From a virus: a stretch of 40,765 nt of DNA. The notes beneath the pieces are model-generated. The model was given only the letters and a program-made list of their open reading frames with translations. It ran no database searches and was not told the origin of the DNA. The stretch covers positions 1 to 40,765 of the IMG/VR virus record IMGVR_UViG_3300044799_000427; one strand, 5' to 3'. Numbering within the stretch: position 1 is the first letter of the stretch; each line of letters opens with the position of its first letter. A program made the translations under genes and the position numbers. This document shows positions 22,014-31,040 of this stretch, one piece after another.

Positions 22014-22652
22014 ATGTCATTAGATAAACCTGTATTTCAATTGATCCTGCCCCTGGGAGGCGTGGACGAAGCCATCCAGGACGATTTGCATTTAAGCGCC
22101 GAACAAGTGCGGGAGCGATCGGAAGCGGCTTTAACGGCATTATCTGCGGCGCGGGTGTTGGATCCAGAAACAGGTAAGGAAAAAGCCCCACGCTGGATGG
22201 AGTTATTCGAGCGCCTGCACGACGGCGGATGGCCATGGCGGGTGGCCGTATATATCGCATGGGCAGCCCAACCGAAAGCAACCCGTTTCCCGGAGACACA
22301 GGAACTGCTGGCAACCACATGCCTTGGCCTGAACAGCGACCGGGCAATCAGCACCTGGCGGAAGAAGAACCAGTCCATTGACAACACGGTGGGTATCCTA
22401 CAGGGAGCGATGATCTTCGAGGCGCTGCCGGATGCGTATGAAGCGATGATCACCGTGGCCACGGATCCGGACTACAAAGGGCACCAGGACCGGAAATTGA
22501 TGTTCGAGATGGCAGGTGTATATACGCCGAGGATTTCTGCCGAGCTGCGAAAGCGTGGATTGACGGTGGATGACCTGGCCGAACTGAGTGATGATGAATT
22601 GAGTGCAATCGCTGCCGCGGCAGAATTGAGAGGGCAGGAGGGTGAGAAATGA
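22014..22652 (+). CDS. terS: Terminase small subunit (probable)
   Basis: 212 residues. A helical segment with helix-turn-helix character (RFPETQELLATTCLGLNSDR and AISTWRKKN, about 85-120) followed by a long helical C-terminus. Position directly before the large terminase with ATGA overlap supports a DNA-recognition subunit. Family signature not certain. Confidence 0.72.
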   Translation: MSLDKPVFQLILPLGGVDEAIQDDLHLSAEQVRERSEAALTALSAARVLDPETGKEKAPRWMELFERLHDGGWPWRVAVYIAWAAQPKATRFPETQELLATTCLGLNSDRAISTWRKKNQSIDNTVGILQGAMIFEALPDAYEAMITVATDPDYKGHQDRKLMFEMAGVYTPRISAELRKRGLTVDDLAELSDDELSAIAAAAELRGQEGEK

Positions 22653-24214
22653 TGCCAGCTCCTATCGGGACCGTACGGACACAGATCTCGCCGGTGGCGG
22701 CGCGGGGAGAGCGGGTGCGCAGGGAGCAGGCACGCCGCAGTTTCCTGCGATTCTGCCAGTACGTGGATCCTCATTTCGAGACACCGGCGCACGTGCGGCT
22801 GGTGGCCGAGAAGTTACAACTGGTGGCGCGGTTCATCGAGAGCGGCGGGAGGGAAGGCATCAGCCGTCTGATGATCGAGATGCCACCCCGTCATGGGAAA
22901 TCCGAGCTTGCCAGCCGGAAGTTCCCGGCCTGGTTGATGGGACGCAGGCCGGATGTGCGGGTGATCCTGGCATCGTATGGGGCGGACCTGGCCAGCAAGC
23001 ACAGCCGGGCAGTGCGTGACGAGATCAATTCGACGCGTTACCAGGCGCTGTTCGGCGGGCTTTCGTCAACAGGGGAACCGGTGGAATTGAGCAGCGACAG
23101 CCGGTCGGTGGCGGCATGGGACCTGGCCAACCCACACCGGGGCGGGATGGTGGCGGCGGGCGTGGGAGGCGGTATCACCGGCCTGGGCGCGGATCTGCTG
23201 ATCCTGGATGATCTGTTCAAGAACCGGGAGGAAGGTGAGAGCGAGGCCCGCCGGGAATTCGTGGACGACTGGTACAGGAGCTCGGCATATACCCGCCTGG
23301 AGCCGTTTGCAGCAATCATCCTATTCTTCACCAGGTGGCACCAAGACGACCAGGCCGGGCGATTGATCGCACGAATGGCAGCCGACCCCACTACGGACCA
23401 GTGGGAGATCATCTTCCTACCGGCGCTGGCGCTGGGAGACTATCCAACCAGCGTGGAAGCGCAGCGGGAGAAGATGAGGGAGGGGATATTTCTCCCGTTA
23501 GCTGATCCCCTTGGGCGGCAGCCGGGCGAGGCGCTCTGGCCGTTGCGCTTTGGCCGGGAATGGCTGGAAGCCAAGAAGGCCAACATCGACCTGTACGAGT
23601 TCGAGGCGCTATACCAGCAGATGCCATATTCACGACAGGGAGGATTCTTCAAGCGGGAATGGTTCACGGGAGTGGACAGCGGGCCGGGGAAAGACGCAGT
23701 GATGCGGATCCGTTACTGGGACAAGGCGAGCACGCCGGGCGGCGGCGATTGGACAGCCGGAGTGCTGATCAGTAAAGATAAAGATGGCATTTATACCATC
23801 GAGCACGTGGCGCGCGGCCAATGGAGCCCGGGAGACCGGGACCGGAAGATGGCAGAGATCGGTAAGGAGGATTACGAGCAGTTCGGCGCGTTTGCGATCT
23901 GGCACCAACAGGACCCGGGCAGCGCCGGAAAAGACAGCGCCCAATCCACCAGCGCGGTAATGGCCGAAGCCGGTTTGAAGGCACGGTTCGAGCCGGTGAC
24001 CGGTGACAAGGAAGTGCGAGCAGGGCCACTTTCGAGCGCAGCGCAGGCCGGGAAGGTGAAGATCATAAAGGCCTCCTGGAATGGAGCATTCCTGGACGAA
24101 CTAACCTCCTTCCCGAAAGGACGATTCGATGACCAGGTGGATGCAGGGGCGAGCGCATTCAATAAAGTGCGTGAATTGCGGAAGAAAAAAGAAGTGACGA
24201 GCTATCAGGGATGA
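22649..24214 (+). CDS. terL: Terminase large subunit
   Basis: 521 residues; the motor that packages DNA into the prohead and cuts it. The ATPase domain has Walker A PPRHGKSE (79-86) and Walker B LLILDD (183-188) with a coupling region FFTRWHQDD (226-234). The RNase H-like nuclease domain has RYWDKA (D358), GGGDWTAG (D367) and a late acidic GRFDDQVDA near 497. Full length for the family. It cannot be said from this sequence whether packaging is cos or headful. Confidence 0.95.
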   Translation: MMPAPIGTVRTQISPVAARGERVRREQARRSFLRFCQYVDPHFETPAHVRLVAEKLQLVARFIESGGREGISRLMIEMPPRHGKSELASRKFPAWLMGRRPDVRVILASYGADLASKHSRAVRDEINSTRYQALFGGLSSTGEPVELSSDSRSVAAWDLANPHRGGMVAAGVGGGITGLGADLLILDDLFKNREEGESEARREFVDDWYRSSAYTRLEPFAAIILFFTRWHQDDQAGRLIARMAADPTTDQWEIIFLPALALGDYPTSVEAQREKMREGIFLPLADPLGRQPGEALWPLRFGREWLEAKKANIDLYEFEALYQQMPYSRQGGFFKREWFTGVDSGPGKDAVMRIRYWDKASTPGGGDWTAGVLISKDKDGIYTIEHVARGQWSPGDRDRKMAEIGKEDYEQFGAFAIWHQQDPGSAGKDSAQSTSAVMAEAGLKARFEPVTGDKEVRAGPLSSAAQAGKVKIIKASWNGAFLDELTSFPKGRFDDQVDAGASAFNKVRELRKKKEVTSYQG

Positions 24215-24215
24215 T

Positions 24216-25619
24216 ATGACGACTGATTTGGAAAGATCTTACACGGCCTTACAAGCCAAGCAGGAAGGATATAACAAACTAATCGCATATTACGACGGCG
24301 AACAGCCATTGACCTATACCGCCACCAGGTTGAAGGATATTTTCAAGGACCTGGATGCATATTTCGCCGAGAACTGGTGCTCGGTGGTGATCGACAGCAC
24401 GCGTGACCGGATCAACCTGCGGGAGGTACAGATCAGGAACACCGCGGCAGCGAAGATCTGGAAAGAGATATGGGAGCGGACGGAACTGAACCTGGAGAGC
24501 GATGAGGTGCACGAAGCTGCGCTGGTAACGGGTGAAGCCTACATCATCGTCTGGAAGGACGACGAGGGCCAGGTGGATGCCTATGCCAACGACCCGAGAC
24601 TTTGCCATATATTCTATGATGCCCAGTTCCCGCGCAAAAAGAAATTCGCGGCGAAATGGTTCGTGAATGACAACAAGAAGATCCGGTTGACCCTGTACTA
24701 CAAGGATCACCTGGAATATTACATCAGTAAAGCCAATTCGGAAAACGTATCGGACGCTAATTCATTCGTCGCAATGAAAACCGACAGGGCAAATAACCCA
24801 TTCGGGGAGATCCCGGTCTTTCATTTCCGCCTGGCGCAGAGGAAGACGAAGAGCGACCTTAAGAGCGTGATCGCTCCGCAGAATGGTATCAACAAGTTAT
24901 TGACCGACATGATGGTGACGGCGGAATACCTGGCGTTCCCGCAGAGATACATCATCAGCAATGCGGAAACCAAGGGCAAGGTGAGGAACGCCCCGAACGA
25001 GATCCTGGACCTGCCAGCCGGGGATGGGATCGGGCAGCAAACGCAGGCGGGACAATTCCCGGCTGCGGACCTGAAGAATTACCTGGATGCGATCGACAAC
25101 CTGGCAACGACAATCAGCTCCATTACAAGGACACCCAAGCATTATTTCTTTTCAATCGGTTCCAACCTGAGCGGCGAAGCGTTGATCGCCATGGAGGCGC
25201 CCCTGAATAAAAAAGCGCAGGACAGGATCGACCGGTTCATCCCGGTGTGGAAACAAGTGGCCATATTCATGTTGAAGGTGGCCGGGCAGGAAGTGAAGGC
25301 GGAGGAAGTTGAACCTGTCTTCGATAGACCGGAAACAATCCAGCCGCGCACGCAGGCAGAGACAAGGCAGATGAACGTCAATGCCGGGATACCGCTCAAA
25401 ACCGTGCTGCGGGATGAAGGAAAAAGTATGGCTTATATAGAGCAACTGGAGAAGGATATCGAGGAGGAAGGAAAACGCAAGAGTGACCTAGGAAAAGCCT
25501 ATCTGGATGCAGCCAGAGTGAAATTCGACCAAGGGAGTGGAACTTCGGCGACTCGTGTCGCCGAAGCAGCCGATGGCGGCTTGAAGCCGCCTCTACCAGA
25601 GGTGAATAATGCTGCCTAA
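24216..25619 (+). CDS. Portal protein
   Basis: 467 residues. SPP1 gp6-like portal: an N-terminal LIAYYDGEQPLTY segment, an alpha/beta wing with VDAYANDPRLCHIFYD, a stem helix region (TTISSITRTPKHYFF ... SGEALIAMEAPLNKKAQDRI) and a helical crown. The dodecameric portal is the DNA channel of the head. The last 20 residues (TSATRVAEAADGGLKPP and following) come from a family A palindromic element and probably extend the natural C-terminus. It overlaps the next gene by 11 bases. Confidence 0.92.
   Translation: MTTDLERSYTALQAKQEGYNKLIAYYDGEQPLTYTATRLKDIFKDLDAYFAENWCSVVIDSTRDRINLREVQIRNTAAAKIWKEIWERTELNLESDEVHEAALVTGEAYIIVWKDDEGQVDAYANDPRLCHIFYDAQFPRKKKFAAKWFVNDNKKIRLTLYYKDHLEYYISKANSENVSDANSFVAMKTDRANNPFGEIPVFHFRLAQRKTKSDLKSVIAPQNGINKLLTDMMVTAEYLAFPQRYIISNAETKGKVRNAPNEILDLPAGDGIGQQTQAGQFPAADLKNYLDAIDNLATTISSITRTPKHYFFSIGSNLSGEALIAMEAPLNKKAQDRIDRFIPVWKQVAIFMLKVAGQEVKAEEVEPVFDRPETIQPRTQAETRQMNVNAGIPLKTVLRDEGKSMAYIEQLEKDIEEEGKRKSDLGKAYLDAARVKFDQGSGTSATRVAEAADGGLKPPLPEVNNAA
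25543..25599. repeat. Double-hairpin element (family A), copy 4
   Basis: TTCGGCGACTCGTGTCGCCG and AA, then GGCGGCTTGAAGCCGCC, in frame at the 3' end of the portal gene. Confidence 0.85.
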
Positions 25620-26616
25620 TTATCCTGAACCGCTGGTGGTGCAGGTGCTGCGCGAGCACAAGATTCAGATCCTGGCACAGGAAGAAAACAGCATGCGCGA
25701 GATGGCCGAGCGCTGGATGCGGATGGAAGCGGCCTTAGAGTCCGATATGATCGCGGCGGCCACAGAGATCGACCTATTACGCCAGGCCGGGAAGGTTGTG
25801 GACGTGGCTTTGCTGCACCGGTATGACCGGTATGCAAGGCTGGTCTACCAGTCACATGCCGAGTTGAGAACATTCATCCAATTCGCAAGCGGATCCATCG
25901 GACAGTCACAGGAACGCCTGGCAGGATTGGGGATCGATCATGCAGCGGAGGCGATCAGGTCGGTTTACAGCCAGGCGGGAGTGATCGGCGCCCGATTCGA
26001 CATCCTGCCACGGGATGCCTTGCAGACTCTTATTGGATATGCCGCTGATGGGACCCCACTCGACCAATATCTGCGGCGCATCTATGGGGATGCCACAGAT
26101 GGGCTGACCCAGGCCCTGATCGATGGACTGGCCAAGGGACTGAACCCAGTGGAAGTAGCCAGGCAGATGCGGGATGGTTTCGGGATGGGATTGAACCATG
26201 CACTGAACACGGCCAGGACTGAAAGCCTGCGGGCCTACAGGGCGGCCAGCCTGGAGCAATACCGTTCGAGCGGCGTGGTGAGCGGTTGGAAACGGCTGGC
26301 GGCACACGATGAAAGGACCTGCGCAGGCTGCCTGTTTAGCGAAGGTGAGTTCTATCCAAACGAGGACGCATTCCAGGAACACAACCAGGGGCGCTGTACG
26401 ATGGTGCCGGTGGTCGAGGGCGTGGATGAGCCAACCTGGGTGAGCGGGCAGGATTGGTTCCTGCAGCAGCCAGAGGAGGCGCAAGTGAGCATTCTAGGCC
26501 AGGCACGCTTCGAGGCATGGAAAGGAGGCTCGAGCCTGGACAAGATGGTGACACGAGTTTACGACCCGGTGTGGGGAGCAAGTTTCATCCCGACGCCGGT
26601 GGGAGCGTTACCGTAA
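25609..26616 (+). CDS. MuF-type head morphogenesis protein
   Basis: 335 residues. A helical N-terminal half, then the MuF domain (about 175-280): RTESLRAYRAASLEQYRSSG, GWKRLAAHDERTCAGC and HNQGRCTMVPV, like SPP1 gp7. Such proteins join the portal inside the prohead and may be ejected with DNA. Cysteines of CAGC...C could bind metal. Normal position after the portal. Confidence 0.9.
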   Translation: MLPNYPEPLVVQVLREHKIQILAQEENSMREMAERWMRMEAALESDMIAAATEIDLLRQAGKVVDVALLHRYDRYARLVYQSHAELRTFIQFASGSIGQSQERLAGLGIDHAAEAIRSVYSQAGVIGARFDILPRDALQTLIGYAADGTPLDQYLRRIYGDATDGLTQALIDGLAKGLNPVEVARQMRDGFGMGLNHALNTARTESLRAYRAASLEQYRSSGVVSGWKRLAAHDERTCAGCLFSEGEFYPNEDAFQEHNQGRCTMVPVVEGVDEPTWVSGQDWFLQQPEEAQVSILGQARFEAWKGGSSLDKMVTRVYDPVWGASFIPTPVGALP

Positions 26617-26621
26617 CTATG

Positions 26622-26706
26622 CTTCGACGATTCATATCGTCGAAGTGGTCGAGCGCAGCGTGACGCTGCGTCGGCTCGGCTGAAGGCGGCTTGAAGCCGC
26701 CTCAGC
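26622..26706. repeat. Triple-hairpin element (family A), copy 5
   Basis: CTTCGACGA/TCGTCGAAG, then GCGCAGCG/CGCTGCG, then GGCGGCTTGAAGCCGCC. Intergenic, longer than the other copies, next to the scaffold ribosome site. Confidence 0.85.
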
Positions 26707-26721
26707 ACAAAGGAGAACGAG

Positions 26722-27315
26722 ATGTTCGAAAACAAATGGTTGAACCCGAATGATGGTGGATCCGGCGGTGCCGGTGGCGGCCAAGGAACCGATCAAGGAA
26801 CCGGTGGACAGGCACAAGTCACCCTAGGCGGGGGAACCCCGCCCCTACAATTTGAGGCCTGGATCAAGGACCAGAAACCGGACGTCGTGGGCATGCTAGA
26901 TGTGCAGGTTAAAGGACTGAAAACTGCGCTGGATTCCGAGCGGGAGATCCGTAAGGACACGGAAAAGCAACTGCGCGACCTGGCCAAGAAGGCCGAAAAA
27001 GGCAGCGAAGCGGAGAAGAAGTTGACCGAGATGGCCGACCAATTCTCAGTTGCCGATCGCCGGGCCGACTTTTACGAGGAAGCCCACAAGGCAGGCGTGG
27101 CGAACCTGAAACTGGCTTTCCTGGTTGCTACCGAGGAGAAACTCTTCGACAGCAAGAACCGGGTGAATTTCGAAGCCATGAAGAAGGATTACCCGGAACT
27201 TTTCGGCGGAACGAAAATGCCGGAAGGGGATGCGGGAAGCGGAACCGAAGGCAAGCCGGAAGGCTCGCAAAGCATGGACACCCTGATCCGTAAAAAGGCC
27301 GGGCGTTCAACATAA
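26722..27315 (+). CDS. Scaffold protein
   Basis: 197 residues. Gly-rich N-terminus (DGGSGGAGGGQGTDQGTGG), a long coiled coil (about 60-115, rich in Lys/Glu), and a basic C-terminus (DTLIRKKAGRST), the usual design of head scaffolds that bind the capsid protein by their tail. Located just before the capsid gene. GGGTPPLQFE (about 36-45) is encoded by a family B element (26828..26850). Confidence 0.85.
   Translation: MFENKWLNPNDGGSGGAGGGQGTDQGTGGQAQVTLGGGTPPLQFEAWIKDQKPDVVGMLDVQVKGLKTALDSEREIRKDTEKQLRDLAKKAEKGSEAEKKLTEMADQFSVADRRADFYEEAHKAGVANLKLAFLVATEEKLFDSKNRVNFEAMKKDYPELFGGTKMPEGDAGSGTEGKPEGSQSMDTLIRKKAGRST
26828..26850. repeat. Palindromic element (family B) in the scaffold gene
   Basis: GCGGGGGAACCCCGCCCCTA and CAA: hairpin plus the common CGCCCCTACAA end. 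Identical in core to 33198..33221. Confidence 0.75.
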
Positions 27316-27333
27316 ACTAAAAAAACCTAGAGA

Positions 27334-27390
27334 TTCGACGCCTCATGGCGTCGAACCAACCAGAGGCGGCCTGAAGCCGCCCTGGCCAGA
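27334..27390. repeat. Double-hairpin element (family A), copy 6
   Basis: TTCGACGCC/GGCGTCGAA, then GGCGGCCTGAAGCCGCC. Intergenic, between scaffold and capsid genes. Confidence 0.8.
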
Positions 27391-27404
27391 AAAAGGAGTT
27401 TGAC

Positions 27405-28373
27405 ATGGCTTACAACAATATAATCTCACGGACTGACGCATCGCCGTTGATCCCGCAGGAAGTCTCGAACGAGATCATCAAGAGCGTCGCCGAAACCGGG
27501 ACTTTGCTGCGGCTGGCGCGGCGCCTGCCGAACATGAGCGCGGCCCAGAAGCGCATGCCGGTGATGAGCGCCCTGGCGACCGCCTACTTCGTAAGCGGCG
27601 ACACCAAACTGAAGATGACCACCGAGGTCAACTGGGAAAACAAGTACATCGATGCCGAGGAACTGGCGGTGATCGTGCCGATCCCGGAAGCGGTCCTGGA
27701 CGACTCGCAATATCCCATCTGGGACGAGGTGCGCCCGGAACTGATCGCTGCCATCAACGTGGCCATCACCCAAGCGGTGCTATATGGCACCAACATCCCG
27801 GCGAGCTGGACGACCAACCTGGGAGCGGCCGGTCTCGTGGCAGGAGCACTGGCTGCCAGCCAGCAGATCTCGGCTGCCGCCTATACCGACCTGTACGAAG
27901 CCATCCTGGGTGAAATCGAGGGAGGCGCTTCGGGCCTGCTCGGTTTGCTCGAGGCGGACGGCTTCCTGGCCAGCGCACACCTGGCGCACACGACCATGCG
28001 GCGCAAGTTGCGCAACGTGAGGGATGCAGACGGCAAACCGATCTTCCTGCCGTCGATGCAGGTGCGCGGCCAATACGACCTGGACGGGGCTCCGTGCGAG
28101 TTCCCGATGGATGGGTCGCTAAGCTCGACGTACTGGCTGATCTCTGGCCAGTGGAACCAACTGGTCTACAGCATCCGCCAGGACATCACCTGGAAGATCC
28201 TGGACCAGGCCGTGATCCAGGACGGCAGCGGCGCCATCATCTACAACCTGGCGCAACAGGACATGGTGGCCTTGCGGGCTGTGATCCGCCTAGGCTTTGC
28301 CCTGCCGAACCCGATCAACCGGATGAACCAGATTGCGGCCACCCGGTACCCGTTCGCGGTGTTGACAGCGTAA
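27405..28373 (+). CDS. Major capsid protein (HK97 fold)
   Basis: 322 residues. Typical HK97-type pattern: N-arm (SRTDASPLIPQEVSNEIIKS), E-loop region with MPVMSALATAYFVSGDTKLK and KYIDAEELAVIVPIPEAVLD (about 60-105), A-domain, and the C-terminal AVIQDGSGAIIYNLAQQDMVALRAVIRLGF. There is no long delta domain, consistent with the separate scaffold. It builds the icosahedral head. AAAGGAG precedes the ATG. Confidence 0.93.
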   Translation: MAYNNIISRTDASPLIPQEVSNEIIKSVAETGTLLRLARRLPNMSAAQKRMPVMSALATAYFVSGDTKLKMTTEVNWENKYIDAEELAVIVPIPEAVLDDSQYPIWDEVRPELIAAINVAITQAVLYGTNIPASWTTNLGAAGLVAGALAASQQISAAAYTDLYEAILGEIEGGASGLLGLLEADGFLASAHLAHTTMRRKLRNVRDADGKPIFLPSMQVRGQYDLDGAPCEFPMDGSLSSTYWLISGQWNQLVYSIRQDITWKILDQAVIQDGSGAIIYNLAQQDMVALRAVIRLGFALPNPINRMNQIAATRYPFAVLTA

Positions 28374-28383
28374 GGAGGATGAG

Positions 28384-29352
28384 ATGGGTCTCTATCCGAA
28401 ATCTGCAGAACTGTATAAAGCCGTCGTGGGTATCCCACGCGGCCCGCACAGCCATTTGTTCATCGTGGACCCCCAAACGGGTCACGGCGATGACAACAAC
28501 AATGGCCAGACGTTCGAACGTCCTCTGGCGACCCTTGCGGCTGCCGAGGACCTGTGCGCCGATAACCACAACGATGCGGTGCTGCTCGTGGGCGGGCCGA
28601 CCGCCTTCAATCTGGCCGCCGCCCTAGTATGGGACAAGAGTTACACCCACCTGATCGGCCTGACAGGCGACCTGCCGGGCGTCGGTCAACGTGGCCGCAT
28701 CACCAGCGCCACGGATGCCGCCATTTTGGTGATGCTCACATTGTCAGGAAATGGCTGCATCTTCAAGAATCTGAACATCCAGAATGAATGCGTGGCGGAT
28801 GTCGATTCGGGCGCTTTGCTTTTGGCGGGGATGCGCAACTACTTCAAGAACTGCTTTATCTCCGGGATGATTCACTTGACCCCGGCAGCACGCGCGGCAG
28901 CGTATTCCTGCACGGTGACGGGTCCGGAGAACTTCTTCGATGACTGCGCCATTGGCCTCTCGACTATCTTGCGCGCACAATCCAATGCGGAACTGATCCT
29001 TTCCGGATCCAATTGCAAACGCAATCACTTCCGCAAGGTCCAGTTCCTGTCACAGTCCGTCACTGCAGGCAAAGTGCTGGTGCGGATCGCAGCCGCCACC
29101 GAGATCTGGCAATTGACGTTCGAGGACTGCACCTGGTGGAACCTGAACATGACCTCCGGTGGTGCGGCAGGATCTGCCATCAATCACGCGCTGGAAGACG
29201 GCGCAACCATGAAACACATGATCTTCCTGAAGGGGCTCAACACGGCCCTGGGCTGCACCCAGTTCACCGACGTGGCCGCCTCGGTCTGGACGCATGGAGC
29301 CGCCGTTGGCGGAGTCGTGGCGCCGATCGCACTGAACGACCTGACCACCTAA
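28384..29352 (+). CDS. Beta-helix protein after the capsid gene
   Basis: 322 residues. The start HLFIVDPQTGHGDDNNNGQT ... PLATLAAAEDL resembles the head of right-handed parallel beta-helix proteins, and the rest is repeated short strands (GCIFKNLNIQNE, NYFKNCFISGMI, ENFFDDCAIG, KRNHFRKVQF, WQLTFEDCTWW). Such folds usually occur in spikes and fibres. Its place directly after the capsid gene, 10 bases away, suggests a head decoration or head-fibre protein instead. Inference from position. Confidence 0.72.
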   Translation: MGLYPKSAELYKAVVGIPRGPHSHLFIVDPQTGHGDDNNNGQTFERPLATLAAAEDLCADNHNDAVLLVGGPTAFNLAAALVWDKSYTHLIGLTGDLPGVGQRGRITSATDAAILVMLTLSGNGCIFKNLNIQNECVADVDSGALLLAGMRNYFKNCFISGMIHLTPAARAAAYSCTVTGPENFFDDCAIGLSTILRAQSNAELILSGSNCKRNHFRKVQFLSQSVTAGKVLVRIAAATEIWQLTFEDCTWWNLNMTSGGAAGSAINHALEDGATMKHMIFLKGLNTALGCTQFTDVAASVWTHGAAVGGVVAPIALNDLTT

Positions 29353-29402
29353 CCCCACCCCCAACCCCTCCCCAAATGGAATAACGCCATTTGGAGAGGG
29401 GA
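29352..29402. repeat. Palindromic element (family C)
   Basis: CCCCACCCCCAACCCCTCCC left part and CCATTTGGAGAGGGGAG right part, with an inner AAATGG...CCATTT stem. Intergenic after the beta-helix gene. Confidence 0.8.
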
Positions 29403-29424
29403 GAAGGACAAGGAGAAAGTAAAT

Positions 29425-29631
29425 ATGAAAATCTCGTTTCTTGAAGATTATGGAGAATTCAAGGCCGGTCAGGAGGTGGATCTACCTGCCAATGAAGCGC
29501 AACGAATCATCAATACCGGTTATGCGTTTTCGGTGATGGGGCAGGTGGAGAAGAAAGGGCGGGGAAACCCCGCCCCTACCAGAAAACCGGTTGCGAAGAA
29601 AGGGCAGGGAAACCCCGCCCCTACCAATTGA
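29425..29631 (+). CDS. Small head-region protein with two repeat insertions
   Basis: 68 residues. The first half (KISFLEDYGEFKAGQEVDLP ... NEAQRIINTGYAF) is a common small phage head protein. The second half is made of two family B elements that encode GRGNPAPT and GQGNPAPT, joined by RKPVAKK. AAGGAG precedes the ATG. Confidence 0.75.
   Translation: MKISFLEDYGEFKAGQEVDLPANEAQRIINTGYAFSVMGQVEKKGRGNPAPTRKPVAKKGQGNPAPTN
29557..29626. repeat. Two tandem family B elements in a CDS
   Basis: GGGCGGGGAAACCCCGCCCC at 29557..29576 (element to 29580) and GGGCAGGGAAACCCCGCCCC at 29602..29621 (element to 29626), both with the CTACCA right end. Very similar to 30707..30730. Confidence 0.8.
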
Positions 29632-29637
29632 TCGAAA

Positions 29638-29706
29638 GGGCGGATCAAGAGATCCGTCCCCACTCATAAACATTTCCAAGCAGGGGAGGGGTTGATCCCC
29701 TCCCCA
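29638..29706. repeat. Two further hairpins (family B-like)
   Basis: GGGCGGATCAAGAGATCCGT with CCCC (29638..29661) and GGGGAGGGGTTGATCCCCTC with CCC (29683..29706). Intergenic. Confidence 0.65.
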
Positions 29707-29721
29707 TAAGGAGAAAAAATT

Positions 29722-30132
29722 ATGACAGCAGAAATCAACTCAAAAGTCGGCCACGGAGCACTCGTGATCGACATCGCAGGCAGCGCGGACTCCCACAACC
29801 TGGGAAACATCCTCAACCCTGAGGGCGTGGCCTGCGTGATCCTGGAAGCCGAACTGTACATCGTGCATGCGGGACTGGCGACCAGCGACCTGCACATCGG
29901 CGTGGGGGCGGCCTCGGCGGGTGTGACCCAGAACGACATGGGCGACAACTTCCCGGTGGATGGAACCGCCGGTCTCGTCTATGCGCTGATCCATCCGACG
30001 GCGGTCAATACCTCGATCACCGTTCCGGCCATCTGGCATGCGGATGATTACATCACTTTCTTCACCGATACCGCGTATTCGACCGGCTTTGTCGGCAAGT
30101 TGTTCGTCCGATACATCCGGTTGACCGATTGA
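29722..30132 (+). CDS. Head decoration-like protein
   Basis: 136 residues, beta-rich, Ala/Gly/Val-rich, no charged clusters (HGALVIDIAGSADSHNLGNI ...). Located between capsid and connector genes, where decoration (cement) proteins lie. I do not recognise a named family, so this is position plus composition. AAGGAG precedes the ATG. Confidence 0.6.
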   Translation: MTAEINSKVGHGALVIDIAGSADSHNLGNILNPEGVACVILEAELYIVHAGLATSDLHIGVGAASAGVTQNDMGDNFPVDGTAGLVYALIHPTAVNTSITVPAIWHADDYITFFTDTAYSTGFVGKLFVRYIRLTD

Positions 30133-30216
30133 TAAAGCAGGCTGCTTAGGGCAGGGGTCGGAATTGCGGACACAAGTCTGTTAACTTGCGCCCTGCCCGC
30201 CTTATAGTGAGGCAAA

Positions 30217-30663
30217 ATGGCTCCAACGGCTGCACAGATCGCAGAACTCAGGCGAATGATCAACGAACCAACCGCGGCAACCTATACGGATGACATGCTG
30301 ACAGGTTTCATCGAACGTTATCCGATGGTGGACGAATTGGGTGTATCACCCTATTACTGGACCCCAACCACAACGGTGCCAACACAGACGGCGAATATTG
30401 ACTGGATCCCGACCTATGATCTCAACTCGGCTGCAGCGGACGTCTGGGATGAGAAAGCCGCGGCGTTGTCGGTCAAGTATGACTTCTCGGCGGACGGAGG
30501 AAATTATTCGGTCTCGAAGGCGTTCGAGCAAGCGGATCGGATGGCCAGACGTTACAGATCGCGCCGATCCATGAAAACGGTCAAATTGAGCTCGGTGGCC
30601 GAAGAACTGACCAGCGAGAAGCCTGGATATATCGGCAACCTGCCGGAGGATGAGGATCTATAA
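30217..30663 (+). CDS. Head-tail connector protein
   Basis: 148 residues. The helical start AAQIAELRRMINEPTAATYT ... DDMLTGFIERYP and a basic RRYRSRRSMKTVK segment (about 112-124) resemble small head-tail adaptors. It sits between head and tail genes. Its leader (30133..30216) holds a GC-rich inverted pair (GGGCAGGG ... CGCCCTGCCC). Confidence 0.7.
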   Translation: MAPTAAQIAELRRMINEPTAATYTDDMLTGFIERYPMVDELGVSPYYWTPTTTVPTQTANIDWIPTYDLNSAAADVWDEKAAALSVKYDFSADGGNYSVSKAFEQADRMARRYRSRRSMKTVKLSSVAEELTSEKPGYIGNLPEDEDL

Positions 30664-30667
30664 GTAC

Positions 30668-30730
30668 GGGCGCACGCCATGCGCCCCTACCAGAATGATC
30701 GAAAAGGCGGGGAAACCCCGCCCCTACCAG
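30668..30730. repeat. Two family B elements (intergenic)
   Basis: GGGCGCACGCCATGCGCCCC with TACC (30668..30691) and GGCGGGGAAACCCCGCCCCT with ACCA (30707..30730), before the gene at 30741. Confidence 0.75.
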
Positions 30731-30740
30731 AGGATAAAGA

Positions 30741-31040
30741 ATGACAATAACCAAGACCGTAAACGGTGAAGAGTTTCCAGCCAGCGCATTCCTGGTAATT
30801 GAGGACCCAAAATCCCCCAGCACCTGGCATTTGCAGGTGCGAGGCTCCGATGGAAGACCAGACCATCGTTTGATGGGCGCGGCCTGGGCTGCCCTGCACG
30901 GCGGCTATCGAGGCAACAAATATGAGGGGCCAAGCAAAGGCGATGCTCTTGCAAAACTTTTATTGTTGTATGCCTCCGAGGAAATGCCCACTCCCTACGA
31001 GCAGGCCAACAGCAACATTCGAAAGGCAAGCGGTAGATGA
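30741..31040 (+). CDS. Hypothetical protein
   Basis: 99 residues. MTITKTVNGEEFPASAFLVI, then LMGAAWAALHGGYRGNKYEG and a helical C-terminus. No family recognised. It overlaps the next ATG. Confidence 0.65.
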   Translation: MTITKTVNGEEFPASAFLVIEDPKSPSTWHLQVRGSDGRPDHRLMGAAWAALHGGYRGNKYEGPSKGDALAKLLLLYASEEMPTPYEQANSNIRKASGR

